64,000 nucleotides of DNA, from assembly GCF_958295425.1 (NCBI RefSeq), contig NC_081135.1, positions 22,948,180 through 23,012,179 of the forward strand. Direction: 5' to 3'. This DNA comes from Solea solea (lineage: Eukaryota > Chordata > Actinopteri > Pleuronectiformes > Soleidae). The position numbers were made by a program, and so were the translations under genes. Below the pieces are notes generated by a model, which was not told the origin of the DNA, made no database searches, and saw nothing but the letters and a program-made list of their open reading frames with translations. Shown piece after piece: positions 38,201 to 46,304 of the stretch (the first letter of the stretch is position 1; every line of letters begins with the position of its first letter).

Positions 38201-38464
38201 CACTTTTGCTTCTTGACACTCTTGTTGCTGTCCATCCATCTGCAGGAATATGTTCTTTATCTTGTTCACTCTGGTCCCAAACGGCCTCCCCCTCGAGTCT
38301 TCCCGAGTGTCACTGGAGCCATTGGTGTATGATTTGGCATCACCCTCGGATTTTGGCCCATCAAAGGTGCATTTGATGGCATGGAAGTCAGACTTGTATG
38401 CATTTCTGTGAGGAGACGCACTCCGCAGGGTCCTCTCGCCTACTTTGCTTTCCGCTTTGATCAT
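14397..38464 (-). CDS. ppp1r9a: Neurabin-family PP1 regulatory subunit, SAM-containing
   Basis: Coding exons in order: 36572-38464, 25676-25808, 25415-25535, 25108-25212, 24837-24969, 23372-23530, 23201-23254, 22224-22453, 21676-21772, 21460-21586, 21132-21283, 20215-20542, 20071-20128, 19909-19980, 18182-18377, 16643-16759, 15486-15674, 14397-14555. The sum is 4323 nt (1440 residues) with every junction in phase. Neurabins bind F-actin and tether protein phosphatase 1 in dendritic spines. The actin-binding N-terminus is ~1-140. The PP1 docking motif KINF is at ~622-625 and the PDZ domain at ~676-757. Coiled coils span ~850-975, a Ser/Lys/Arg-rich linker follows, and a SAM domain lies at ~1337-1400. 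The C-terminus ends DSVC. The SAM domain rules out spinophilin (PPP1R9B). The genomic neighbours are not those of human PPP1R9A (7q21), so it is probably the fish ppp1r9a-like (ppp1r9al) paralogue rather than the strict orthologue. Confidence 0.92.
15486..15674 (-). CDS. ppp1r9a: Neurabin-like SAM domain exon
   Basis: 63 codons containing the SAM start ([20 protein letters not shown], then [20 protein letters not shown]). The domain finishes in the last exon ([20 protein letters not shown]). A basic coiled tail ([16 protein letters not shown]) and DSVC follow. Confidence 0.93.
16643..16759 (-). CDS. ppp1r9a: Neurabin-like exon 16 (39 codons, two acceptors)
   Basis: A 117-nt phase 0/0 exon is accepted from CACTTGTTCCAG. 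It encodes [20 protein letters not shown] followed by an [18 protein letters not shown] segment, with donor AGCGAG|GTGAGT. A second AG 10 nt inside (TTTTTCAG|TCATAG) would shift the frame, so the outer acceptor is favoured. It may be a cassette exon, since the flanking exons are also phase-compatible without it. Confidence 0.75.
18571..19434 (+). mobile_element. Internally deleted hAT-type transposon
   Basis: Terminal inverted repeats CTAGGGCTGTCAA (18571-18583) and TTGACAGCTATAG (19422-19434) differ at two positions. Both are flanked by TTTAAA, which is palindromic and so weak as a target duplication. Near 18855-19015 the plus strand reads as two frames of a hAT/ZBED transposase core: [17 protein letters not shown], a break, then [20 protein letters not shown]. 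There are stops and a frameshift, so the copy is dead. It also holds a CT-rich microsatellite at 19070-19137. It sits in the intron between neurabin-like exons 14 and 15. Confidence 0.75.
20860..20962 (+). repeat. LINE/SINE 3'-tail fragment
   Basis: Signature words are ACTGGCGATTTGTCCAGGGTG, CAGCTGAGATTGGCAC and GAGGATAAAGCGGCAGAAGA, with a GGATGGAT tail. The same words recur at 48372-48503 and 60600-60716. It is intronic in the neurabin-like gene. Confidence 0.65.
21676..23254 (-). CDS. ppp1r9a: Neurabin-like coiled-coil exons (7-9)
   Basis: Exons 23201-23254, 22224-22453 and 21676-21772 encode an almost continuous charged heptad region, ~849-975. It includes [54 protein letters not shown] and [14 protein letters not shown]. 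This region mediates dimerisation and target binding in neurabins. The intron between exons 9 and 10 is only 89 bp. Confidence 0.9.
24837..25808 (-). CDS. ppp1r9a: Neurabin-like PDZ exons (coding exons 2-5)
   Basis: Exon 25676-25808 encodes the PP1-interacting stretch after KINF ([20 protein letters not shown]). Exon 25415-25535 opens the PDZ with the carboxylate-binding loop GLGISI and the family signature GMGVGAD. Exon 25108-25212 carries [20 protein letters not shown]. Exon 24837-24969 ends the PDZ (RFMIGRE) and begins a Gln/Glu-rich linker. Introns are in phases 1, 2, 2 and 0. Confidence 0.93.
28518..28682 (+). mobile_element. MITE-like fragment, copy 1
   Basis: It contains CACCGATCAACATTTTTTA, TTTTCTGATATTTTATG, ATTAATCGATTATGAAAATA and ends ATCGTTAGCTGCAGCTCTA. 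The same block in the same order lies at 60971-61095. The AATCG-rich terminus ending in GCAGCTCTA is typical of short non-autonomous DNA transposons common in fish, probably hAT-related. Confidence 0.65.
29270..29302. repeat. (TAAA)n microsatellite
   Basis: About eight TAAA units immediately to the left of the 43-bp tandem array. Confidence 0.95.
29310..29567. repeat. Six-copy 43-bp tandem repeat
   Basis: Exactly six adjacent 43-bp units start at 29310, 29353, 29396, 29439, 29482 and 29525. Each begins GTAAGTGGGCAAA and ends in a TGCTGCA(G/A)TTCT motif. Copies differ by only a few substitutions (AAGTAGACTATGCAC in the first, AAAAAG in the last, CAATTCT in the fourth and fifth). There are no spacers, so it is a minisatellite, not a CRISPR. 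Confidence 0.97.
35321..36096 (-). mobile_element. Degraded hAT (BED-finger) transposon
   Basis: On the minus strand the element begins near 36096 with TAGGGCTGGGTGATAATATG, a terminal-repeat-like start followed by ATCGCGATA words. A reading frame at 35321-35617 encodes [10 protein letters not shown], the end of a BED-type zinc finger. [20 protein letters not shown] follows, a segment typical of hAT/ZBED transposases. The frame ends after about 98 codons with no catalytic domain, and the preceding sequence ([13 protein letters not shown]) is in another frame. It is a broken 5' part of an element with no opposite terminus visible. Confidence 0.7.
36572..38464 (-). CDS. ppp1r9a: Neurabin-like first coding exon (actin and PP1 binding)
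   Basis: A single 1893-nt exon of 631 residues starts [20 protein letters not shown]. An early segment ([37 protein letters not shown]) matches the neurabin/spinophilin actin-binding region. The middle is Ser/Thr/Pro-rich. A strongly acidic block (Glu/Asp runs) lies at ~560-610, just before [11 protein letters not shown], which holds the PP1-binding RVxF-type motif. The donor is ATTGTG|GTGAGT. The same large single N-terminal exon is typical of the family. Confidence 0.93.
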
Positions 38465-39568
38465 TTTTGTTTGTTTATGACTGCAGCCAGTATTTGAAAA
38501 GCCAAGTTTTAGTTGTTGTTTTTTTTTGGGGGGGGGGGGCTGCAGCTGTTTATTGGTGAATTTCTTTAGCCTCCTCCTTACACAAGCGGTGCCATGGTCA
38601 GGGGGTAGTCTCTCTGGAACCCTGTTGTTTCAACTACACAGTCACAGTGAAGTCATCTCCACGGATAAATGGGAGCAGTGAGATCTGGTAATTAAAAAAA
38701 AAAGACACCATTACCTCACTATTGGTAGTAAATAAAATAAGAGTAATGTTACATTTCATCATCATTAATTCCCTCAACATGCATCATAAGGTCATTTCGT
38801 TTTACCTCCATATAAAACTAGCTTATACAGTGGATAGTTAAGTATCTAGCAATGGTGGCAAGAAATTTGTAACTTCAATTTTATCGACCCTAGTAATGTA
38901 CACAAACTTTTTTTAAGTTAAGATCTGTAAAAGAAATTGTGTAGAACATGATTTTTTGTTTAGGAAGTTATGCTGATTTTTGAAATGATTATTTGTAATG
39001 TTGTTGTTTATGTTTCAGACAATGTTCATAATTATAATAGACGCCATATTAGAGGGATCTTGACTTTAAGTCGGTTATCGTGTGTTGTAACGTTTATTGT
39101 TGTCATTTAACCTACATTTTACTAGGAAGTCTTCTTCACCCTTTAAGGACAACTGAAACACAGTGAAAACTGATTGTTTAATGATCAGACCTTTGAAATT
39201 CCACATAAAAAACTTGAAGTGAACCTAACTGTGGGTTAGAGGGTTAACGCTGGTTAGCGTGTACAGTCATTTGCATGCCTTTAGATAGTTATCTGACTTT
39301 TGGCCTTAGCTGAGCAACCATTAATCCTGAAAGTAACTTTAACTCACTGTGAACCTCCACTGCCCTTAGCCAACGTTGTGGAAATACTCTTAGTTTAGTA
39401 GCGCTACCTTTAAAAGAAAAGCTAGAAAAAGAGTTAAACTCTGCGGGACGACACTTGAACACCAACCGACTGCCTCGTCCGAACAATTCATTGTGTTTCA
39501 ACTACGTGCCGTTGAAAAATTTTATCAATACTCCGACCCACGAAGGTAAACAACTTCGTCGGACTCTC

Positions 39569-39845
39569 ACCTCCTACTTTGCTGCTTCATGTTAAACACC
39601 GACAGGCAGACAGTTGTTCCGCGTTGTCCCCGTCCCGCAGTATCAAACTCGCCACTTCTCGTCGCTCACCGCCATCATTCCCCGCTCCAGTGCCGCTTTC
39701 CTGCCTACTCCTTCTACTTCCAGACCTGTCGTGGGATGCGCGCGCACGCAGTCTGTCTGTTCGACGCGCGCGACCGAGAGAGAACAGAGGGAGTCGGGAG
39801 CGCGCGCACATTCCAGAGCTGTAACCCACCACTCCACACTGCACG

Positions 39846-39885
<40 letters not shown>

Positions 39886-39960
39886 CCTTCTCCTCTTTTT
39901 CTTTCTTTCTCCGCTGCCGAGACACAGGAGCTGTGCTAAGGCGTGGGAAAGAGCTTACTG
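39569..39960 (-). promoter_or_regulatory. ppp1r9a: Probable neurabin-like promoter and 5' noncoding exon
   Basis: The most CpG-dense stretch of the region is 39730-39810 (repeated GCGCGC). A (CT)n tract at 39850-39882 adjoins it. On the minus strand, AGTAGGAG|GTGAGA gives a donor at 39571/39570. A possible acceptor GGCTGCAG lies at 38481-38488, just upstream of the ATG at 38464, so a noncoding first exon spliced over about 1.1 kb is inferred. The polypyrimidine tract of that acceptor is weak. The 38489-39568 interval holds a poly-G run (38529-38539) and nothing else recognised. Confidence 0.45.
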
Positions 39961-42718
39961 TATATGAGGGACCTGTGCTTGGTTAAAAGTCTGCAACTAC
40001 AGATTACAAAAACAACTCACCAGGGTTCATTCAGCAAGTACAGTAACCATGACTGTGGACGGTTTCCAGAATGCAAGGAAATTGGCCTCTAAACAACCCT
40101 GTGTTTAAAGCCTTTGCTCTTAAAATGTCACATTAAAAAGTAACAGCAACTAGGCCTCACTCAAAACATGACCTCATTTAGAAACGTTACACAATTTACT
40201 TCACAATTTCAGGTGATATTTCATTCAAAACTAAAGTTAAAAATGCAGTGTGTAAGAATGTGTGACATCTGACGGTAAGACTGCAGATCACACATTCCTT
40301 TTCCAAACACATCAGGAAAATATGATACCAGAAAATACCAGAAAGCATGTTGTTCTTCTTGCTTTGCATAATGAGCTTCTACTTTCAAAATGTGAAATTC
40401 TGGTTGGTTTGTCCATTGCAGCCTGCTGTTTAAACATGGCAACACAAGATGTAGCCTCAATGAAGCAAGACATAAAGTACATATAACATGCTTATTCTGG
40501 GTGATTATTTATAATTTAAAGTGATTATACACTTATACAAACATACTTATGGGCGGTGTGTTCAATTTCTGCCAAAATAACCCTCTTAAATGTTGCAAAA
40601 TTGGACTGTTGACAAGTTACACAAACACAATTTCATATAACTGGTTGTTGTCAGCTTGTTTGTTACCAATTGAAGTGGTCAAGCATTTTCTTTTTTTCAG
40701 TGCAGTAATTGTGTCATCAGCTTAATAACCACAGTTTAGTACAAATCAAAATGCTTGTATATACAGTATCATAGGAAAGCCCAAGATCCTACAGTCTTAT
40801 AGGTTCTCTGCATGTCAATGGATTTTAGTTATTAATTTAAAGGGCCTTTTTCCCACAAAACCTATTTTGACATATTACTTAAATGAAGGCACATGACTGA
40901 TAATAAAACTATGAATGACTGAATTCCTGTCAGCTGATTCACTGTAATGTTGTGCGCCTTGGCTCATTGTCACTTTCTCATGACTAGTGCTTTCTCTGCT
41001 GTTACAGATTGAAAGCTCTGCTGAGGAAAATGAAATCAAGAAATAAACAAAAGACCCCGGGTTGGGTGTCAGTTTAATTACAATGGATCAAGGCTGATTC
41101 TGCAGTAAGGTCCCTTTATCCAAGTACCTGTCTTGGAAGATGACACATGCTTGAAAGGTGTACCAACAACAACAAGACAAGGCAAGTTAAGTTTGTTTGA
41201 AGATTATGTCACACACACACAAAGACATGACCGCATTGTATATCATAAATCAAAAAAACATAAGCAAAGGCAGCACAACATGTTGAGCCACAAATTGAAG
41301 AACTAAACCAAAGATCTGTGCAAGTGCAAGGTAGAAGAACACCGTGAGTTTGAACTGTGGATTGCCTACTTTTCAGACTTAAGTAGACTTTGTTTACTTT
41401 TTAAATCCAGTCATGTCTGAACGTTTGTTTCAGCTACGTGATGCATAAACTAAATATAGGAACATTTTCCTTTCCTAGTACAATCACTGGCATGATTTGT
41501 TATAATTGGGTCTAACTTCTAAAGTCACAGTCCTGTGTTGGTAGTGGCTCATGATTCCTTTACATAACACACAGTGGGTCAGGTTTATCTATGAGCACAT
41601 ATGGCCTGAATATAATTTAGGTCACCAGCAGCTACCCTATATACTTTATATACAATTGCTCGGGCTGAATATGGTTCTGGGATGTCCTCATCTATCTAGT
41701 AACATAATTATGCTGACATAATGCGTTGAAAGTGATAAAGAAAAATTGAAATCCTTTCAGTTCAATATTCTCCCTTCCCCAGGGAGTGATACTGCGTAAT
41801 TTAACTCATCTGATGCAAAGCCACCACATCACATGTTGTGTTTGACTCAGAACATAAAGCGATGGCGTTTCTGTTGAGATCGGGGAAAAAGATACTGATT
41901 AAGAGAGAGAGTTGTCAGATTTCCTTGGTGGCTGAGAACCTACATTGCAAAAATATCCGCCAATCACAGGAAACACAAGGCAGATCAAGCACATTCTGTG
42001 AACTAAACTAGTGTGAATGTCTACTGAAATTTTAAGGAATTTTATAAGATGATGAATAATGCATGGCCATATACACACATATTTACAAATTCACATCATG
42101 TAGAAGTTTGTTTACATGTGACAAATAAATATGAGGAGCATAATGTGACCAGAAGGCACTAATTATTGATAGTTGCAGCACGAGGCTTAAGCAGATGGTG
42201 ATCCATTTATTGTGACGCTTTTGTGAGATTTTATTTTTCAGTTGCCTAGAGTCTAATCCCGTCTACATTTTTAATCATACAAAGCGCATGAAATATTGAA
42301 CCCACTCTTCCAGGGAGCCAAGTCGTTCTACCCTTTAAAATTGAAATGAAAAGAACATCATGAAACAAAGTCATGTATGCTTCAGCCCTATCACATCAAA
42401 CTTGTGATTTAATGTTTTTCAAAGGACGAAGAGGGATATTTATGGCAAAAAAAAAAAGTGCAGTCCTCGAGCATTTCCTGTCGAGTTATTTGCTCCCACA
42501 TTCCATGTGAGATGTGGTTACCTGATATGTGAATTTCCTTTCACTATGTCAATTCAAACTTTGCACACACAAGTATGATTCACGCCCAACAAAACAAATG
42601 TGACATCACAAGAGGAAAAACACAACACGTTTAACGCTACATATTCAGTGTTCTATAACGGAATTCATAACAGTTCTACAGTGTTAACAAATATCTTCAA
42701 ATGCATTTGAATTCATGC

Positions 42719-42746
42719 TGTGTGTGTGTGTGTGTGTGTGTGTGTG
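42719..42746. repeat. (TG)n microsatellite
   Basis: Fourteen uninterrupted TG units in intergenic DNA. Confidence 0.97.
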
Positions 42747-43914
42747 CACATAAAGTTTACATATGCCTGTGTGTTTACCATTTCCAGCTTCCTGGATTAT
42801 CTCCTAGCAACTGTGGGTCTGAAAAATTCTCTACTGTATAGCCACAGTCAGTGATCATTCTCCTAAGAGTAGCATGGCACACTGTGACCAAGCCAGGTGG
42901 TCCCTATAGCAACACTTTAAACAACATAGGAAGAAGGTAAAGACAAGTCAATCTTGCCAAATAAAAATTGGAAAAAGTAGAACATGAAGATGTCCGGACT
43001 GAGTGAGACGGTGCACAAAATGCATTTGTGATGTTTACATACGACCCTGTCAAAATCCTGTCTCTCATGTTATTGAGTATATCTGTATTTTTTATTTCTA
43101 CAGCCTTTTTGAACCTGTAAAAGTCCCAACATTTTACATTCCAATGAGCTATTTGATTAAATAACACACAAGAGGACATGCAGTTGCTGTGGTGTGTGAC
43201 TTACTGCCGGGGTAACAGAGGTGCAGTGGTGAATTCGGTTAGAGGTAGACGTTTGTTATGTGTCAGCCTGTCGCTGCCGTGAGTTAGTGGTATGCAGTGT
43301 TACAGGAATGTGTGCTTTTTATTGTGCATGTCTCAGCCTGAGCTCAGCGCAGCATCTGTGATATTTATTTACCTACATTATTATATTGACCTGCATTTTT
43401 TTAATGGGCTAATTAATTTGCTTGATGACATAATTCAAATGTTCTGATCACTATGAAACTTTTTTTTTTTTTTTTGCATTATCCAAAGAGCTTCTTCAAA
43501 CTGAAGTGGAGTTTTCAGGTAAGACATTTTTTTAAAAATGTCAATATTATTTGCAGATGCAGAATAAAATCTTCTCCATGAGACAATAAAAACGACACTC
43601 GTGTTCACAACCCAGAATACTTCAAGCATTTACATCTTATTCAAGTACTGAACTGATTTATATACTGAAGACGAAGCTGCTGCCATCTTGTGGTGAATAG
43701 AGGTATAGAATTGATAAATGACCAGGAACAGATGATAACTGGATTAACCTGGAAAACTTAATATAAACTTAGTATAGAGGAATATATATATAAATAAGCC
43801 CATACTTTCAATTAGATAATACTGATGGTAATATTTTTTTTTAAATGCTCCTCTATCTTCTTCCTTTTCCTCTCTTTGTAAATGTTTTGTTTTTAATCTG
43901 CTGAACTTGTTTCT

Positions 43915-44118
43915 TTACATGTGACACATGTCCATTCTGGGAGAGGGTTTCCTCCTCTGTGGCTCCTCCTGAGGTTTCTCCCGTTGTTTCCTCCTGCCCA
44001 AGGGTTTTTGTGGAGTTTTCCCCACTCAGTGTGAGGGTCTAAGGATATAGAGTGTCACTTGCTCTACAGACTGTAAATGCCTTTGTGGCTAATTGTACTT
44101 GACTTGATTACCAGACAA
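43915..44118 (+). repeat. Interspersed fish LINE/SINE 3'-tail
   Basis: The order CCTCTGTGGCTCCTCCTGAG, GGTTTCTCC, AAGGGTTTTTGTGGAGTTTT, CAGTGTGAGGGTCTAAGGA, then TGTAAATGCC and TTGACTTGATT is familiar as the end of a very common teleost retroposon. There is no ORF. Confidence 0.55.
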
Positions 44119-44354
44119 TAATAACAATACTGGCTTAATTTCACCCGGACTGTGTCAAAAACAGTCTTCTAGCCCCACATGAGCTACTGTTTTTTTCAGT
44201 TTATCTTTTGGTATTTTTACTTTGATGTGTGTAGTCAAAAAAAAAGAAATAATAAAATAAATAACGAGAGCAGCGTACAAAGAGGCAAACGGCACAGACG
44301 TCTTTGTGGCGCTGCACCACTGAGTCGCTACACTGTCTGTCTCTGTTGCAGTGC

Positions 44355-44368
44355 GTTGCCACGGTAAC
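44355..44368. promoter_or_regulatory. X-box-like RFX site
   Basis: GTTGCC-AC-GGTAAC is an inverted pair of RFX half-sites with a 2-bp spacer, about 1.35 kb upstream of the rapgef4 start codon. Function is inferred from the motif only. Confidence 0.4.
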
Positions 44369-45498
44369 GGAGGAAGACCAGTGACCCCTTTATTATGTGG
44401 CCTCTTGCTACAAAGCCTCAATTTCTCTGGGCCATTATGGAAAGGCTTCCATTTTAATGGGAGTCAATCAGCGGTTCTCTTACAATGTGCTGCAGGAGGC
44501 AGTTGCAGTCACTTAATTACAGCCATGTGATTATAGGTGTTGTAGAAATGTTATGCAGATTTCTTATGTGCTTGGCTTCAGTTGTTGAATGTTTCACAGC
44601 TCAGAGCTGTGATGTAAGTAGTAGTCATCACAGCCTGTGTGGACATTATCCCTCTGTCTTTCTTCTTCAAGAGTATACTAAAATTAGTGATTGTGATGAA
44701 TCTGAATCTGAATCTGAATCTGAATTTGCTGTTGATTCATGGTCACTGTATGGAGTCATGCACCAAATAAATCCAGTTTTTCCACATACTGGGACTTCCT
44801 TGGAGTTTCATTTACATGAAATGAGTTGTACATCGTTTCACAATGACTGCACTCACTGTGGTTCTACAGTGACACAAATGCACAAAGTTGTTCTTTTCGC
44901 TTATCTTCACAGTCACGTTTCCATGATCTGTGGGAGTGAGAAAGCAGCTGCAGTGTGCGTGTGTGTGTGTGTGTGTGCTACATTTCACACGTTTGAGATC
45001 AAGTGTTAAAAATCACTGTTATCATTTTACAACTTATGTTCTTCATAAGAGACTAAATATTCCACCTAAAAACTATTTGATTTCTTTTTACTCACTTGCA
45101 AACACAATGCAATCTAGTGCTACCGTCCTGCTATAAAGTATTTAGATACTTTGATGAAATTATGTTGAAAATTGCCTCGGCTATTTAGTGTGTTCTCGCT
45201 CATGTAAAGAACACGTGTCAGAACTGCACAATACAACCTCTCAAATGATCAAAACAAAACAAACTTCAATGGCATCTCATTTAAAAACATTAACATTACA
45301 ACCCCAATGAAGGTCAGATTTGTTACAGAATTATTATTAGACTGTTAGACTTCATTTGTTCTGATTGTAACGTGCATTGTAGTGAACACTGTGTGTAAAC
45401 TGCTTTAACTGTGCAAACAAGCACACAGGAAAAACAGCTATTTCCTTATATAGAAGCTGGACAGGTGAACTGCAGTAACACGGTTTTCCTTTAGACTA

Positions 45499-45566
45499 CC
45501 ATGGTGAAGTTAGTTTTAGGTTGGATATACTTTGAAATATCCATCCTAAATCTAACTTCATCATGG
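45499..45566 (+). other. Near-perfect 30-bp stem hairpin
   Basis: The left arm 45499-45528 and right arm 45537-45566 pair over 30 positions with one G-U and two U-U mismatches, around an 8-nt loop (ACTTTGAA). The arms begin CCATGGTGAAG and end CTTCATCATGG. It lies about 145 nt upstream of the rapgef4 ATG, so it is either in the 5'UTR or just upstream of it. Size and bulge pattern are compatible with a microRNA precursor, a 5'UTR stem-loop or a tiny palindromic transposon. No identity is claimed. Confidence 0.6.
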
Positions 45567-45711
45567 TTTTGTATGTCAGGAGTGAGTGAGGACTGATGAA
45601 GTGCTGCTGCTGCTGCTGCTGCTGGTCCTGCCTCCTCCTCCTCCTCCTCCTTCTCCTCCTCCTCCTCCTCCTCCTCCGCAGCAGCATCAGTATCAGTATC
45701 AACATCGCAAG
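45567..45711 (+). promoter_or_regulatory. rapgef4: rapgef4 5' leader with CTG and CCT/CTC tracts
   Basis: Seven CTG triplets begin at 45602 and a (CCT)n/(CTC)n tract follows to about 45677. CAGTAT repeats then lead to the start codon context GCAAGATGG, which has A at -3 and G at +4. The frame of the start codon is open back to a TGA at 45583-45585 with no ATG between, so 45712 is the first in-frame ATG. An out-of-frame upstream ATG at 45501 would give a 31-codon uORF ending at 45596 if transcribed. Confidence 0.6.
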
Positions 45712-45779
45712 ATGGTAGCAGTGCACACTTCCTCACATTCATCGGAATCTGCCGAGTGGATTATTTGTCTGGACAAGAG
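45712..45779 (+). CDS. rapgef4: rapgef4 exon 1 (start)
   Basis: 22 full codons plus two bases (phase 2), [20 protein letters not shown] then DK. The donor is AAGAG|GTACAT. The following intron (45780-48129) holds a (TC)n tract at 46271-46297 and no other recognisable element. Confidence 0.9.
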
Positions 45780-46271
45780 GTACATTTCACGTCTCTGTCA
45801 TTGTCTTACTGGTCTTTTATTAGCAAAAAAAACAAAAAAACAAAACGTCTGTATTTTGTAGATTTTCTCAGCAGACTTTGGGCGTTGTTGTGCTTAATTA
45901 AAAGCACTGATGTGGACTCAGTAGTTCTGATTTCCCAGAAGAACAGAGACTGTTTGCATCATGATATTAATAACAGTGTCATGATGAGTGAGGTACAGTG
46001 ACAGACATGTGGACATGAGTTCATATTAACATGATTAATCCTGACTTCATTTGTTTGTTTCTTGTATTTGAAAAAGTTAAGAACCAGAGAAATGTTGCAA
46101 CAAAGTTTATCACAGTAAACATTGTGTAAAGACGTTGATCTAGTATTTACATTTAAAACCACTGTTAGTATTACTAACACTATTATATTTTAATAGTATT
46201 AATATTGTCATGACAATAAATTGTCCAACCATACTTGAAATATATTTGTTATTCGTCTGTTCCTGTGTGTT

Positions 46272-46304
<33 letters not shown>

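Larger units (their letters stand above)
39961..45490. other. Intergenic region, ppp1r9a-like / rapgef4
   Basis: 5.5 kb between two divergently transcribed genes. No credible coding sequence is seen; the longest plus-strand ORF (44485-45009) runs through a GT microsatellite and has no family resemblance. Identified items are a GT tract (42719-42746), a LINE/SINE-like tail (43915-44118), an X-box-like motif (44355-44368), a GAATCT hexamer repeat (44697-44726) and a GT tract (44957-44978). Confidence 0.7.

Noticed and set aside
36674..38332. Several plus-strand ORFs of 78-111 codons
   Set aside because: All are antisense to the large neurabin-like coding exon, which has family homology, correct splice signals and in-frame continuity.
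39587..39967. Overlapping ORFs of 112-117 codons on both strands
   Set aside because: They are low-complexity translations of a CT microsatellite and a GC-rich promoter region.
44485..45009. 174-codon plus-strand ORF
   Set aside because: It has no family resemblance, contains a GAATCT hexamer repeat and a GT microsatellite, and has no splice or promoter context. It is likely chance.
45491..45742. Minus-strand Glu/Ala-rich and Arg-rich ORFs
   Set aside because: They arise from the CTG and CCT tracts in the rapgef4 leader read in antisense.
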